This document shows positions 4,473 through 13,600 of a stretch of 21,497 nt of DNA, piece after piece. This DNA is from a virus: IMG/VR virus record IMGVR_UViG_3300006109_000046, positions 1 through 21,497 of that record; one strand, 5' to 3'. The notes under the pieces are model-generated. The model was not told the origin of the DNA. It made no database searches and saw nothing but the letters and a program-made list of their open reading frames with translations. Position 1 is the first letter of the stretch. Each line of letters begins with the position of its first letter. The position numbers were made by a program, and so were the translations under genes.

Positions 4473-7099
4473 TGGCGGGTCCCACTACATATACCAAAGT
4501 GGTCAACGGGGTCACAACCACTATCACTGCAGAGGAATACAACGCTAGAAAAGCTGCACTGAACACGCAAGCCGACCAGTTAAGAAATTCTCTCCGCACA
4601 CCAGCAGCGCAAGACACACAGGCCATCACAGCTGTTTCAGCAGCTCAAGCCACACAGGCCATCGCAGCTGTGGACCCTGTGAAATTGGACCAAAACACCA
4701 CAGCTGTGACACAGACAGCTAGGTCTGCTGTGGATCGATTCACAGATCCCAGCAAGCTACCAGTTGATTCCATTGCCGCACTGGGTCAAGCTGGGCACAC
4801 AGCCAGGCTGCTGCCAAACAACAGCTTTGACAACATTGCCAGAGCGCAGGGTCTGAATTTTGCTCCAGAGCCCAATCCTCTGAACCAGTATGCCAACTAT
4901 ACCTATCACATTCGTTGGTTCATGACTTCAGTGGATGAAAGCTACAACAACATTGGTGGCACCAATCCCAACAGCAGCAACATGGCCAAGACCGTAATAG
5001 CTGAAAGTGGAGTCACAGCAGGCTTCAACATTACGGAGCTGCATATACATGCCGCCTGCACTACCAGCAATGAAAAGCGCAACATGTGGTCTCTGACAGA
5101 GATTGACCTTGTGCTGCACGAACCTCTGGGTCTCAGCCTCCTGGACAAGATCTACTATTCGGCACAGCAGATTGGCATTCGCAATCATCTGCGCTGCCCA
5201 TACTTCCTAGAGGTATGGTTCAATGGTTATAATGAAGATGGCAGCCTTGCAGCCAACAACTTGTATTACAACATCTATAGGATCAATTTTCAAGATGTTG
5301 ATGCCAATGCCACTCATGTGGGCACCATTTACAATATCAAATTCTACGCTGACAACAGCACAGGCGAATCCAATCAGCTGGCCATACCAGCAGCTGGTAT
5401 CAATGTGCCTGCCAACAATCTTGGAGCATTTTTTGATGATCTGACCATTGCACTCAATGCCCAACCGCCACAATCCAATAATGATGGTATCAAACGCACA
5501 GTATATAAATTTCAATATCCCAACACTTGGAAAAACTGGTCCATGCGGCCCAAAGATCCAGATCGACATGTGTCTCGCAATGAATCAGTGAATGCAGCGG
5601 ATGCTGCACTGGGCACAGGGTCGGTTATCAAAATAGCCTCTGGACAGGCCATAGAAACCATCATCAACAATGCAGTTTACAGCTGCAAGGAAGCACAGGA
5701 TTTCATCACAGGCAACAATGGAGGCAGCACCGGCGGTGCCAGTTTTGGTGAGCATGCGCTGATAGGCTATGTGGCAGTGCGTGCAGTGACCAAGTTGATT
5801 TCAGTTGATCCTGTGTCTGGTGATTACACACGCGAAATCACCTATGTGATGTGGCGTGCAGAAAGCCTCAAAAGCTACACAGACCCTCAGGCTGTGAAAG
5901 ATGCCAGCACACCACAAATACAGTCCAACAAATTGCAGTATATGGTGCAAAAGAAGCGCCTAAACAAAAGATACGATTACATCTACACAGGTCTCAACAC
6001 AGAAGTGGTGTCTTTTGACTTCAAAGTCAACATGACATACATGTTTGCAAATCCTGCCTGGGCGCAGGCCAATGCCTATGGCCAGTATGCCACTCCGGCC
6101 TTGGTAAACGAAGGCAGTGTGGGTCGCGCACAGCAGACTCAGACTCTGCCTCAGGAAAAGGTTCCTGCCAATACCATTGACGCTGTGAAACCAGACTCTG
6201 TGTCTCCAGCCAATGCCATCACTACGGCTGTGGGCACAGCCCCCGCCAATGCAGCGACCAATTTGCTCACCAGGGCAGGCACAGCGATTACCAATGTGAT
6301 TAAAAACACCACCAATCAGCTGGCCGCTGCCAGTGTGAACATACCACTCAATGCCAGTCCCGGACAGCTGGCAGGCTATCAGGCTCTGCTCAATGCGCAG
6401 GGGAAAACTGCTGCTGCGCAACTGGTGCAAACTCAGCGCAACTACTTGGCAAGCAAGCAGAGCCGGCTCACTGCATATGCGGAAGATGCCAAAAACAATC
6501 CAGCTGCAACACCCCCCTTGCCGCTGGTGGCCACATTTCCCAATGAACCATTGACACAGAATGCTCAGCAGAACACTGACCAGATCAAAGTACCTGTCGA
6601 TACTGATGCCTTGGCAAATCCCAGTGGCACTGGATTTGTTGCTGCTGTGATGGGAAACCTTTTTGCAGCAGGGCCCGCTGAATTTATGAATATAGAAATC
6701 ACTGTGCGAGGCGATCCCTGGTGGATTCCCACCAGCAACATCAGTCAAAATGATCGTGCGCTGGAGCTCACAGGCAACAACACCAATAAATCTGCCAACA
6801 GCAATCAGCTACAGGCAGATTTTCTTGCTGGTGACAATGCTTTCTTGTTGCAGCTCAGACCGGGGGTGGTCATTGATGAAAGCACAGGGTTGGCAGTGAC
6901 AGATGGCAATGGGTCTGATTTTTTCAAAGGCATATATGTGTTGTACGAAGTGGACTGTCAATTTGTTGGTGGTAAATTCACACAGCTGCTGAAGGCCTAC
7001 AAGGACGTGCTGAGCCAAAACCCCATACCCAATCAAACCACTGTGGGCACAGCTTCTGGCACTGCAGCTGCAGCATCCACTAGAGCGCAGGCTTTTTGA
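4472..7099 (+). CDS. Large baseplate hub-like structural protein (VrlC-type)
   Basis: The 875-residue protein has no enzymatic motif that I can see. Parts: an N-terminal Ala/Thr/Gln-rich tail with a 12-residue repeat (about 48-66); a folded domain (about 134-300) with YTYHIRWFMTS, EIDLVLHEPLGLSLLDKIYY and PYFLEVWFNGYNEDGS; a second folded region to about 540; a long low-complexity Ala/Gln/Pro/Thr linker (about 540-735); and a C-terminal domain with RGDPWWIPTSN, LLQLRPGV and FFKGIYVLYEVDCQF. Proteins of this layout in marine T4-like phages are labelled VrlC or baseplate hub, by my recollection. Position directly before gp5, and the C-terminal domain resembling the end of T4 gp27, suggest it is the gp27-equivalent hub. 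Start ATG at 4472 overlaps the gp53 stop, with AAGGT at 4460-4464 as ribosome site. The upstream extension to 4358 only runs through gp53 and is rejected. Confidence 0.68.
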   Translation: MAGPTTYTKVVNGVTTTITAEEYNARKAALNTQADQLRNSLRTPAAQDTQAITAVSAAQATQAIAAVDPVKLDQNTTAVTQTARSAVDRFTDPSKLPVDSIAALGQAGHTARLLPNNSFDNIARAQGLNFAPEPNPLNQYANYTYHIRWFMTSVDESYNNIGGTNPNSSNMAKTVIAESGVTAGFNITELHIHAACTTSNEKRNMWSLTEIDLVLHEPLGLSLLDKIYYSAQQIGIRNHLRCPYFLEVWFNGYNEDGSLAANNLYYNIYRINFQDVDANATHVGTIYNIKFYADNSTGESNQLAIPAAGINVPANNLGAFFDDLTIALNAQPPQSNNDGIKRTVYKFQYPNTWKNWSMRPKDPDRHVSRNESVNAADAALGTGSVIKIASGQAIETIINNAVYSCKEAQDFITGNNGGSTGGASFGEHALIGYVAVRAVTKLISVDPVSGDYTREITYVMWRAESLKSYTDPQAVKDASTPQIQSNKLQYMVQKKRLNKRYDYIYTGLNTEVVSFDFKVNMTYMFANPAWAQANAYGQYATPALVNEGSVGRAQQTQTLPQEKVPANTIDAVKPDSVSPANAITTAVGTAPANAATNLLTRAGTAITNVIKNTTNQLAAASVNIPLNASPGQLAGYQALLNAQGKTAAAQLVQTQRNYLASKQSRLTAYAEDAKNNPAATPPLPLVATFPNEPLTQNAQQNTDQIKVPVDTDALANPSGTGFVAAVMGNLFAAGPAEFMNIEITVRGDPWWIPTSNISQNDRALELTGNNTNKSANSNQLQADFLAGDNAFLLQLRPGVVIDESTGLAVTDGNGSDFFKGIYVLYEVDCQFVGGKFTQLLKAYKDVLSQNPIPNQTTVGTASGTAAAASTRAQAF
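4615..4671 (+). repeat. Imperfect direct repeat, 21 bases, period 36
   Basis: Two copies (4615-4635 and 4651-4671) differ at one base and encode TQAITAV and TQAIAAV in the N-terminal tail of the hub-like protein. The 36-base spacing keeps the frame. It looks like a local duplication in a flexible tail. Confidence 0.6.
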
Positions 7100-7131
7100 T
7101 GAAGGAAAAACTGCTGAGCCAGTGGAGCTTT

Positions 7132-7144
7132 TGATCTCAGATCA
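7132..7144 (+). other. Short dyad TGATCT-C-AGATCA between hub and gp5 genes
   Basis: Two perfect 6-base half sites around one central base lie 12 bases before the late-promoter-like octamer at 7156. The centre is too tight for an RNA hairpin, so if meaningful it would be a protein site on DNA. It may be chance. Confidence 0.2.
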
Positions 7145-7155
7145 GCTGCGCATGC

Positions 7156-7163
7156 TATAAATT
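7156..7163 (+). promoter_or_regulatory. Late promoter-like octamer before the gp5-like gene
   Basis: TATAAATT matches seven of eight bases of the T4 late consensus and ends 22 bases before the ATG at 7186. It lies in the 86-base gap after the hub-like gene, one of few noncoding gaps in the operon. Ribosome site AAGGT follows at 7176-7180. Confidence 0.55.
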
Positions 7164-7185
7164 ACTGTTACTCGCAAGGTGCACA

Positions 7186-10128
7186 ATGGTATCATTCCAT
7201 AGAACAGCCAAAACTCCGGATGCCTTTAATCTACAGCCTGCAGGCAGATCCACAAGTCTCACCAGTATATATGTGGGCTTTGTGAAAACTGTGTTGGATC
7301 AGCAGTACATGGGGCGTATACAGGTTTGGATTCCAGAAATCAGTGGCGATGTCAATGACAAGAGTCAGTGGTTTACCTGCAGCTATGCCAGTCCGTTTGC
7401 TGGCGCCACCAGCATTACCAAAAACACTCACGGGCCAGCATGGAACAACAGCCAACGCAGCTATGGTTTTTGGTTTGTGCCACCGGATCTGGAAAATGAA
7501 GTAGTGGTATGTTTTGCCAATGGTGATCCTGCGCGGGGCCTTTGGTTTGGTTGCCTGTATCAACAGAACATGAACCACATGGTGCCTGGTATACCGGGTG
7601 ATCCCAGTACCAATGGTCTACCAGTTGTGGAATACAACAAAATTCGTCAAGACATCACAGTCAACACAGCCGTGGGACCAATATACACTCCATTGGCAGA
7701 TCAGTTGAAGATACAGGGGTTGGAAAAGGATCCCTTGCGTGGAACCTCAACCAGTGGTGCAAGGCGCAGCCAACCTGCCAACGGTGTGTATGGCATATTG
7801 ACTCCTGGTGCCAATCAGTTTGTCATGGATGATGGCGCAGATGGTGCTTACATACGGCTGCGCACACAAAGTGGCACAGCCATCACAGTGAGTGAAACTG
7901 ACGGCAGTATCTATATGATAAGCCGTGACGGCAACAGCTGGATGGAACTGGGAGTTGATGGCAGTATCAACATCTATGGCAGCAATAACCTCAACATACG
8001 CACACAGGGCATTCTCAACCTGCATGCTGATCTGGATATCAATATTGAAGCTGGTCGCAGCATCTACATGAAGGCCAGAGGCGATGTCAACAGTGTGGTT
8101 CTCAATGCTGCACCAGCCACTGCTGCTGACAGCGGACAGATTGTCACTGCCACCACCAGCAGCAATGCCCAGGTGCCGGCCATTGCTGTGTCAGACACAC
8201 ACGTGACCATTGCTGCACCCAGCAATGGCATTACCGGAGAGTTTGTGCCCGGCATGACCATAACTGGCATACCATGGAACAACCCCACATCAGACACTGC
8301 TCCGCCTACCCCAGCACCCACACCTGCAGTGCCAGGCAGTGGTGCACCCGTGGTCCTTGTGGGGGACACAGCAGCAGGCGGCATAGCTGCCACACTGGCA
8401 ACCAAATATCCTGGCACACTGACCAACATCATGCCAAATGTGCTGAGCAGCAGTTTGGACAGCACCATAAAAAGCACGCCAACACTGCAGAATGCACAGT
8501 ATGCAGTGGTCAGCGTGGGGGACTATGACACTCGCAGCACAGAAACTTCAGCTGGACAGCTGAGCGAAAGCCTTGTGTCCATACGTCAGAGTCTCAATGC
8601 CAAATACTACATTTGGATATTGCCTTTGGATCCCACAGCACATGCCACTGTATATGGTTTTGCCACTGGAGTGGGAGATGTGCCTCAGGCACAGGTTTTG
8701 GACTATGCCACAGGTGGCACAAACAGCGCTCAGTTGGCAGACAACGTGCTTGGCAACATTGGCCAAATAGTCACACCAACACCTCCTGACAACATCACCA
8801 GCACTGCTACCACAGTGCCTGCTGCACAACCCAACGGTCTGCTGGCCAGCGTATCTACCAATGATGATGGCAGCATTACCTATCTCAATGTGACTTTTGC
8901 CAGTGGCAATCAGAGCATAGTCAGCAATGCCAGTGTGATCACTGGTACTCTGCAGAATCCCACTAGCAATGTCACAGTGCCGCAAACCAACAACAACAGC
9001 ACTGCTCCTGGTGTGATCATGTTCAACGCCAATGCCACCATGCATGTGACCAGCGGCAGTGACATGTTCATACAGAGCGGTGGCATCATGGCTCGCACCA
9101 GTCAAAGCAACATGTTTGACTATGCCTACGGCAGCTATGATCTGGCCGTGGGAGGATACCTCACCATGCAGAGCAATGGCCTACTGAGCATTGGCACTAC
9201 CAATAACATGCTGATTGGGGCCAACCGCATAGATCTCAATGGCCCGGCTCCACAGGCTGCCAAGGCCGCACCGGCTGCGCTCAAACCCATTGACTCACAA
9301 CAGCAGGATGTGCTGGTGGTGGGCCCGGGCTCATTTGACTTTGTGTTGAAAAACACCATAGTCAGCCAGCTGGTGACTCATGAGCCCTATGGTGGACATT
9401 CGGCCGCAGCTCCTGGATACAGAGGACATGTGGACCAGGGCACGGCCATTGATCCCAACACCGGGGCTCCGCTACTGCAGGGTCAGGTGGTTGGCGGTCA
9501 GACCATTCCCCTCAGCATCAATGGCACGCCCAACGGCAACAGTCCGCCTGGCATGTATGAGGGTCAGGGCTACAGTGCCAGTGGCCAACCGCAATATGCC
9601 AACACTGGTCCTGCTGAAGGACAGGTGCCCCCGGGTACTCTGCAGCTGAGCAATGCAGGTGCACAGTTTATTGCGGCCTTTGAAGGCAAGAAAAGCACAG
9701 TGTATTTGGACAGTGCCAATCTGCCGACCATTGGCATAGGACATCTGCTGTTGGCAGAAGAAAAGGCAGGCAACTATGTGATTATTGCTGGGCAAAAAAG
9801 ACCGCTGCCTCCGCAGGGAGGACCTCTGACTGATGCTGAGATTGTGTCCCTGTTTCGTCACGAGCTTGAGCGGTTTGTTCAGATCGTGCGCACTCAGATC
9901 AAGGTGCCGCTGAGTCAAACACAGTTTGACATGTTGGTGAGTTTTGCCTACAACGTGGGCAATATCAATGCGCTGGCAGCTGTGATCAATACCAACAATT
10001 ACAACGTCACTGACATTTTCATGCAGTTTGTGCATGCCAAGGGTGCTGTGATCAAGGGTCTAGTGCGACGACGTCAGGCTGAAGCGGCCAATTTCAGTGC
10101 AGGCAAGATCATCAACCCTGGTGGTTGA
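7186..10128 (+). CDS. 5: gp5-like baseplate hub/spike protein with C-terminal lysozyme and embedded SGNH-like domain
   Basis: The 980-residue product is the central spike that punctures the outer membrane and opens peptidoglycan. Domains in order: an OB-fold (about 24-130; SIYVGFVKTV, YMGRIQVWIPE, NEVVVCFANGDPARGLWFG); a beta-helix-like stretch of alternating residues (about 210-300; ITVSETDGSIYMISRDGNSW); an SGNH-like domain (about 385-530) with degenerate catalytic positions; a second beta-rich part (about 555-690); a THEPYGGH motif (731-738); a Gly/Pro/Gln-rich linker; and a T4-type lysozyme (GH24, about 822-970). E833, D842 and T848 have exactly the spacing of T4 lysozyme E11, D20, T26, followed by IGIGH and SFAYNVG, so muramidase activity is likely. 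In T4 gp5 the lysozyme sits between OB and beta-helix; here it is at the C-terminus. Start ATG 7186 with AAGGT at 7176-7180. Confidence 0.88.
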   Translation: MVSFHRTAKTPDAFNLQPAGRSTSLTSIYVGFVKTVLDQQYMGRIQVWIPEISGDVNDKSQWFTCSYASPFAGATSITKNTHGPAWNNSQRSYGFWFVPPDLENEVVVCFANGDPARGLWFGCLYQQNMNHMVPGIPGDPSTNGLPVVEYNKIRQDITVNTAVGPIYTPLADQLKIQGLEKDPLRGTSTSGARRSQPANGVYGILTPGANQFVMDDGADGAYIRLRTQSGTAITVSETDGSIYMISRDGNSWMELGVDGSINIYGSNNLNIRTQGILNLHADLDINIEAGRSIYMKARGDVNSVVLNAAPATAADSGQIVTATTSSNAQVPAIAVSDTHVTIAAPSNGITGEFVPGMTITGIPWNNPTSDTAPPTPAPTPAVPGSGAPVVLVGDTAAGGIAATLATKYPGTLTNIMPNVLSSSLDSTIKSTPTLQNAQYAVVSVGDYDTRSTETSAGQLSESLVSIRQSLNAKYYIWILPLDPTAHATVYGFATGVGDVPQAQVLDYATGGTNSAQLADNVLGNIGQIVTPTPPDNITSTATTVPAAQPNGLLASVSTNDDGSITYLNVTFASGNQSIVSNASVITGTLQNPTSNVTVPQTNNNSTAPGVIMFNANATMHVTSGSDMFIQSGGIMARTSQSNMFDYAYGSYDLAVGGYLTMQSNGLLSIGTTNNMLIGANRIDLNGPAPQAAKAAPAALKPIDSQQQDVLVVGPGSFDFVLKNTIVSQLVTHEPYGGHSAAAPGYRGHVDQGTAIDPNTGAPLLQGQVVGGQTIPLSINGTPNGNSPPGMYEGQGYSASGQPQYANTGPAEGQVPPGTLQLSNAGAQFIAAFEGKKSTVYLDSANLPTIGIGHLLLAEEKAGNYVIIAGQKRPLPPQGGPLTDAEIVSLFRHELERFVQIVRTQIKVPLSQTQFDMLVSFAYNVGNINALAAVINTNNYNVTDIFMQFVHAKGAVIKGLVRRRQAEAANFSAGKIINPGG

Positions 10129-10142
10129 TGACCGCATCTAGC

Positions 10143-10165
10143 AAAAAACCCTGGTATCACCAGGG
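10143..10165 (-). terminator. Intrinsic terminator-like hairpin readable on the minus strand
   Basis: CCCTGGT (10149-10155) and ACCAGGG (10159-10165) form a 7-bp stem with a 3-base loop. On the minus strand the stem is followed by TTTTTT, the form of a rho-independent terminator; on the plus strand no T-run follows. It lies between the gp5-like and gp25-like genes, and its last base overlaps the late-promoter-like octamer. No minus-strand gene is seen here, so it may stop antisense RNA or act on the plus transcript as a processing or stability hairpin. Confidence 0.5.
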
Positions 10166-10172
10166 CTAAATA
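10165..10172 (+). promoter_or_regulatory. Late promoter-like octamer before the gp25-like gene
   Basis: GCTAAATA matches six of eight bases of the T4 late consensus and ends 27 bases before ATG at 10200. It directly follows the GC-rich hairpin, and the same octamer precedes the endonuclease gene. AGAGGT at 10183-10188 is the likely ribosome site. Confidence 0.4.
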
Positions 10173-10199
10173 TCTCATAGACAGAGGTATCGCTGCCAT

Positions 10200-10598
10200 A
10201 TGGCCACCATTGCACCACAAAGAGTTTTCTACGGTTTCAGCACACTGGATACCACTGCCAAACAGCAGACCTTTGCTGATGTGCCTTTGATACAGAGAGA
10301 TCTCTATAATCATTTCAATACTCTCAAAGGTGAGAGACTGATGATGCCGCAATATGGCTGCAGCATCTGGGACTATTTGTTTGAACCCTTTGACGATGCT
10401 GTGGTACAGAGTGTGGCAGCCGAAGCCACCCGCATAGTCAATACTGACAGCCGTGTGCAGCTACAGAGTCTGCAGGTAATACCCTTTGCCAATGGTATGA
10501 TTGTGCAGATGCAACTGTTTTACCTGCCATTTGGGGTTACCAACACCTTTAGTGTACAGTTTGATCAAGACGCAGTAAACCTAGATGCAATAGGTTGA
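10200..10598 (+). CDS. 25: gp25-like baseplate wedge protein
   Basis: The 132-residue product has the length of T4 gp25 and its characteristic core: a predicted N-terminal strand and helix region (VFYGFSTLDT, DVPLIQRDLYNHFNTLKGER) followed by MMPQYGCSIWDYLFEPFDD, which fits the region of gp25 that binds gp6 and the sheath. Proteins of this family, also called GPW/gp25, contact the gp6 wedge and start the contractile sheath; the fold is shared with type VI secretion TssE. It begins at ATG 10200 with AGAGGT 11 bases upstream, and is followed after 12 bases by gp6, its structural partner. Of its seven Ile codons four are ATA, the general bias of this phage. Confidence 0.85.
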   Translation: MATIAPQRVFYGFSTLDTTAKQQTFADVPLIQRDLYNHFNTLKGERLMMPQYGCSIWDYLFEPFDDAVVQSVAAEATRIVNTDSRVQLQSLQVIPFANGMIVQMQLFYLPFGVTNTFSVQFDQDAVNLDAIG

Positions 10599-10610
10599 TC
10601 GGGAAAACAC

Positions 10611-13600
10611 ATGGCAGTTAGTCAGCAACAACGTCAGAAGCAGCTGTTTGCAGCAGAAGATTGGCAGGTAATCTACACTGCGTTCACTCAGGTCAACTTC
10701 AACGCCTATGATTTCCCCACCATACGCACAGCTATGGTGGAATACATTCGCCTCAACTATCCAGAAGATTTCAATGACTGGACAGAAAGCAGCGAATTTG
10801 TGGCCATTATTGATCTGCTGGCCTATCTGGGTCAGAGCTTGGCCTTTCGCATGGATCTCAACACTCGCGAAAACTTTCTAGACACAGCTCAGCGTCGCAG
10901 CAGCATCTTCCGCTTGGCTCGCATGCTGAACTATCAGCCTCAGCGCAGCATACCCAGCAGTGGCCTATTGAAGATCAATCAAATAGTCAGCAACCAACCA
11001 ATCTATGATGCCAACGGGCTGAATCTACAGAACACGCCCATCAATTGGAATGATCCCAACAATGCCGATTGGCAAGAGCAGTTTACTCTGGTGCTGAATG
11101 CCACACTTAACACCACCAATTATGTGGGCAATCCCAGCAAGAGTGGCATCATCAACGGCATACCCACTGAACTCTATGCCATGAACAACACAGCTATTCC
11201 CACCAGTGTCATAGCCTTTTCCGCTGTGGTGGGTGGCAATAGCATGGCATTTGAACTGGCCAATCCCGATTTCAACGCAGCTTCTAGTGGCAATCCCACA
11301 GTGCTTGGTACCAGTGGTAACTTTTTTGAGCGCACACCCAATCCTATCAACAGCTGGTATTTGATATATCAAAACGATGGCAATGGCTATGACAGTGCCA
11401 ACACAGGGTATTTCCTCTATTTCAAACAGGGTACCATGGGATATGCAGACTATCTCTTGGAATTGCCCATTGCCAATCGTGTGATAGATGTGAATGTCAA
11501 TGGCATAAACCAAACTGATGTCTGGGTGCAGAACATCAATACCACAGGGCTGGTCACAGCTGATTGGACAGCTGTGCCCAATGTCAATGGCTTCAATGTG
11601 ATCTACAACAGCCTACAGAGCAGCATACGCAATATCTACAGTGTGATCACTCGCGACAACAATGGCAATGATCAGATCAGTCTGCGATTTGCTGATGGCA
11701 ATTTTGGCAATGTGCCCATAGGTCTGCTGCGGGTATGGTATAGGGTCAGCAATGGACTGCAGTATCAGATACGTCCCACTGACATGACCAATCTCAAGTT
11801 CAACTTTGGATATAACGACAGGTTGTTCAACACCTACAGTGTGGCTTTCAATAGCAATCTGCAATACACAGTGGCCAATAGTCAGACCGCACAGACCAAT
11901 CAGCAGATACAGCTGTCTGCTGAACAGGTATATTATACACAAGATCGCATGGTCAATGGCGAAGACTACAATCTCTTCCCACTGCAGAGCAGTCAGGCTC
12001 TGAAGGTCAAGGCAGTGAATCGCACCTACAGTGGACAGAGTCGCTATCTGGACATCAATGACCCCACTGGCACTTATCAGAACATCAACGTATTTGCTAC
12101 CGATGGCATACTCTATGAGGAAAGTGATCTCAATCAACAGCAGGTCACCATAAATGTGGGAACCCCCAACCAAGTCTATGTGATTGACAACATACAACCC
12201 ATGATCAGTGGTGGGTCTGGCTTTGAGAGCGATGCTATAGAGCTGCAGAACTTCTACTACTATAATTTTGCTCGCTACACAGCACCTGGTCTGTACTGGA
12301 AACAGGTCAGTGCTGCCACAGGCAGCAGCACGGGCTCATTTGACATTGGTGGTGTGGCGCAGCGGCTGGGAGCCAGTGCTGCTGCGGGATCCGCAGAGCA
12401 ATATATTGCCAGCGCCAGTTTGATCCAATACACCACTGTGGGCAATGTGTCAGCATGGACCAGCGTGGTCAGTGTGGTGGGCGATGGCACAGGCCTCAAC
12501 AACACTGGCGTTTTGGCCAGTGGTCTGGGTGCTGTGACTCTGAGCAGTGTGCCGGGGGACCTCAGCACAGTGACCAGCATCTGCGGACCATGGGTCACTA
12601 CCTTCACCACTGATGAGATCAGTGCCATAGCAGCGGCCATGAATGCCACACAGACATTTGGCATAGGCTATGCACCTCAGACACAGACTTGGTATGTGAT
12701 TACCAACAACAATCTGGCCATAGGCAACAGTTGGAGTGAAACCTATGCACAGGATACCACTGGAACCAATCGTGACAACAGCTGGTTGGTCAGAGTGATA
12801 TACAACATTGGCAGCTGGATCATACAGACCAGAGCTCAGCGCTATGTGTTTGAAAGCGTGGATCAGGTGCGCTTTTATTTCAGCAACGAACGCAAGACTC
12901 TAGACAGCAGCACAGGCAGGGTACTGTATGACACTGTGACTGTGCTGAAAGTGAATTCGGCACCATTGCCACCTGCTCCTGCTCCGGCACTGGGCCAAAA
13001 TTATCAATGGCAGATCTATGGACAGGAGATTTATCCTGATGGCTATGCTGATCCGGCCAGTGTGCGAGTGACGTTTGTCAGCACACAGAATCCCATATTG
13101 CCCGACGATCCTGATGAGTTTACCATAATAGTCAACCCCTTGGTCACCCCGCCTCCCAAATATGTGTTCTGGGTACGCTATACCAGCGCAGAAGGCTATC
13201 AGTATTATCAGCCGGTGAACATCAGTGACAATCGTATATACAGCACCCCTCTGCAGGTACCGCAGCCACCTCAGGGCAACTGGACCCTAGGCGAGTTGGC
13301 CTATGTGATCAGTACTGCAGTCTTTCTGCAATACAACGGCACAGTGTTAGTGGATGTCACTGTGGATTACAAGGTGCGAATTGGTCGCAACAACATCAGC
13401 TATCTGTGGAAGCACTTTGCCACATATAATCAACGCATCAATCCTGCAATAATGAACATAATTGACATCTTTATTCTCACGGCACCCTATAATGATGCAC
13501 TGCGCAACTGGATAGCCATCAATGGCAGTGCAGATACCAGACCCACCCCGCCCACAGTTGATCAACTGAATAATACCTTTGCTTATTTTGAGCAATACAA

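Noticed and set aside
5505-5515. TATAAATT inside the hub-like gene
   Set aside because: It matches a late promoter octamer but lies within coding sequence far from any start, so it is likely coding coincidence.
5960-6748. Minus-strand open frame of 262 codons
   Set aside because: It is antisense to the hub-like gene, rich in Cys, Gly and His in a shadow pattern, and has no domain or convincing ribosome site.
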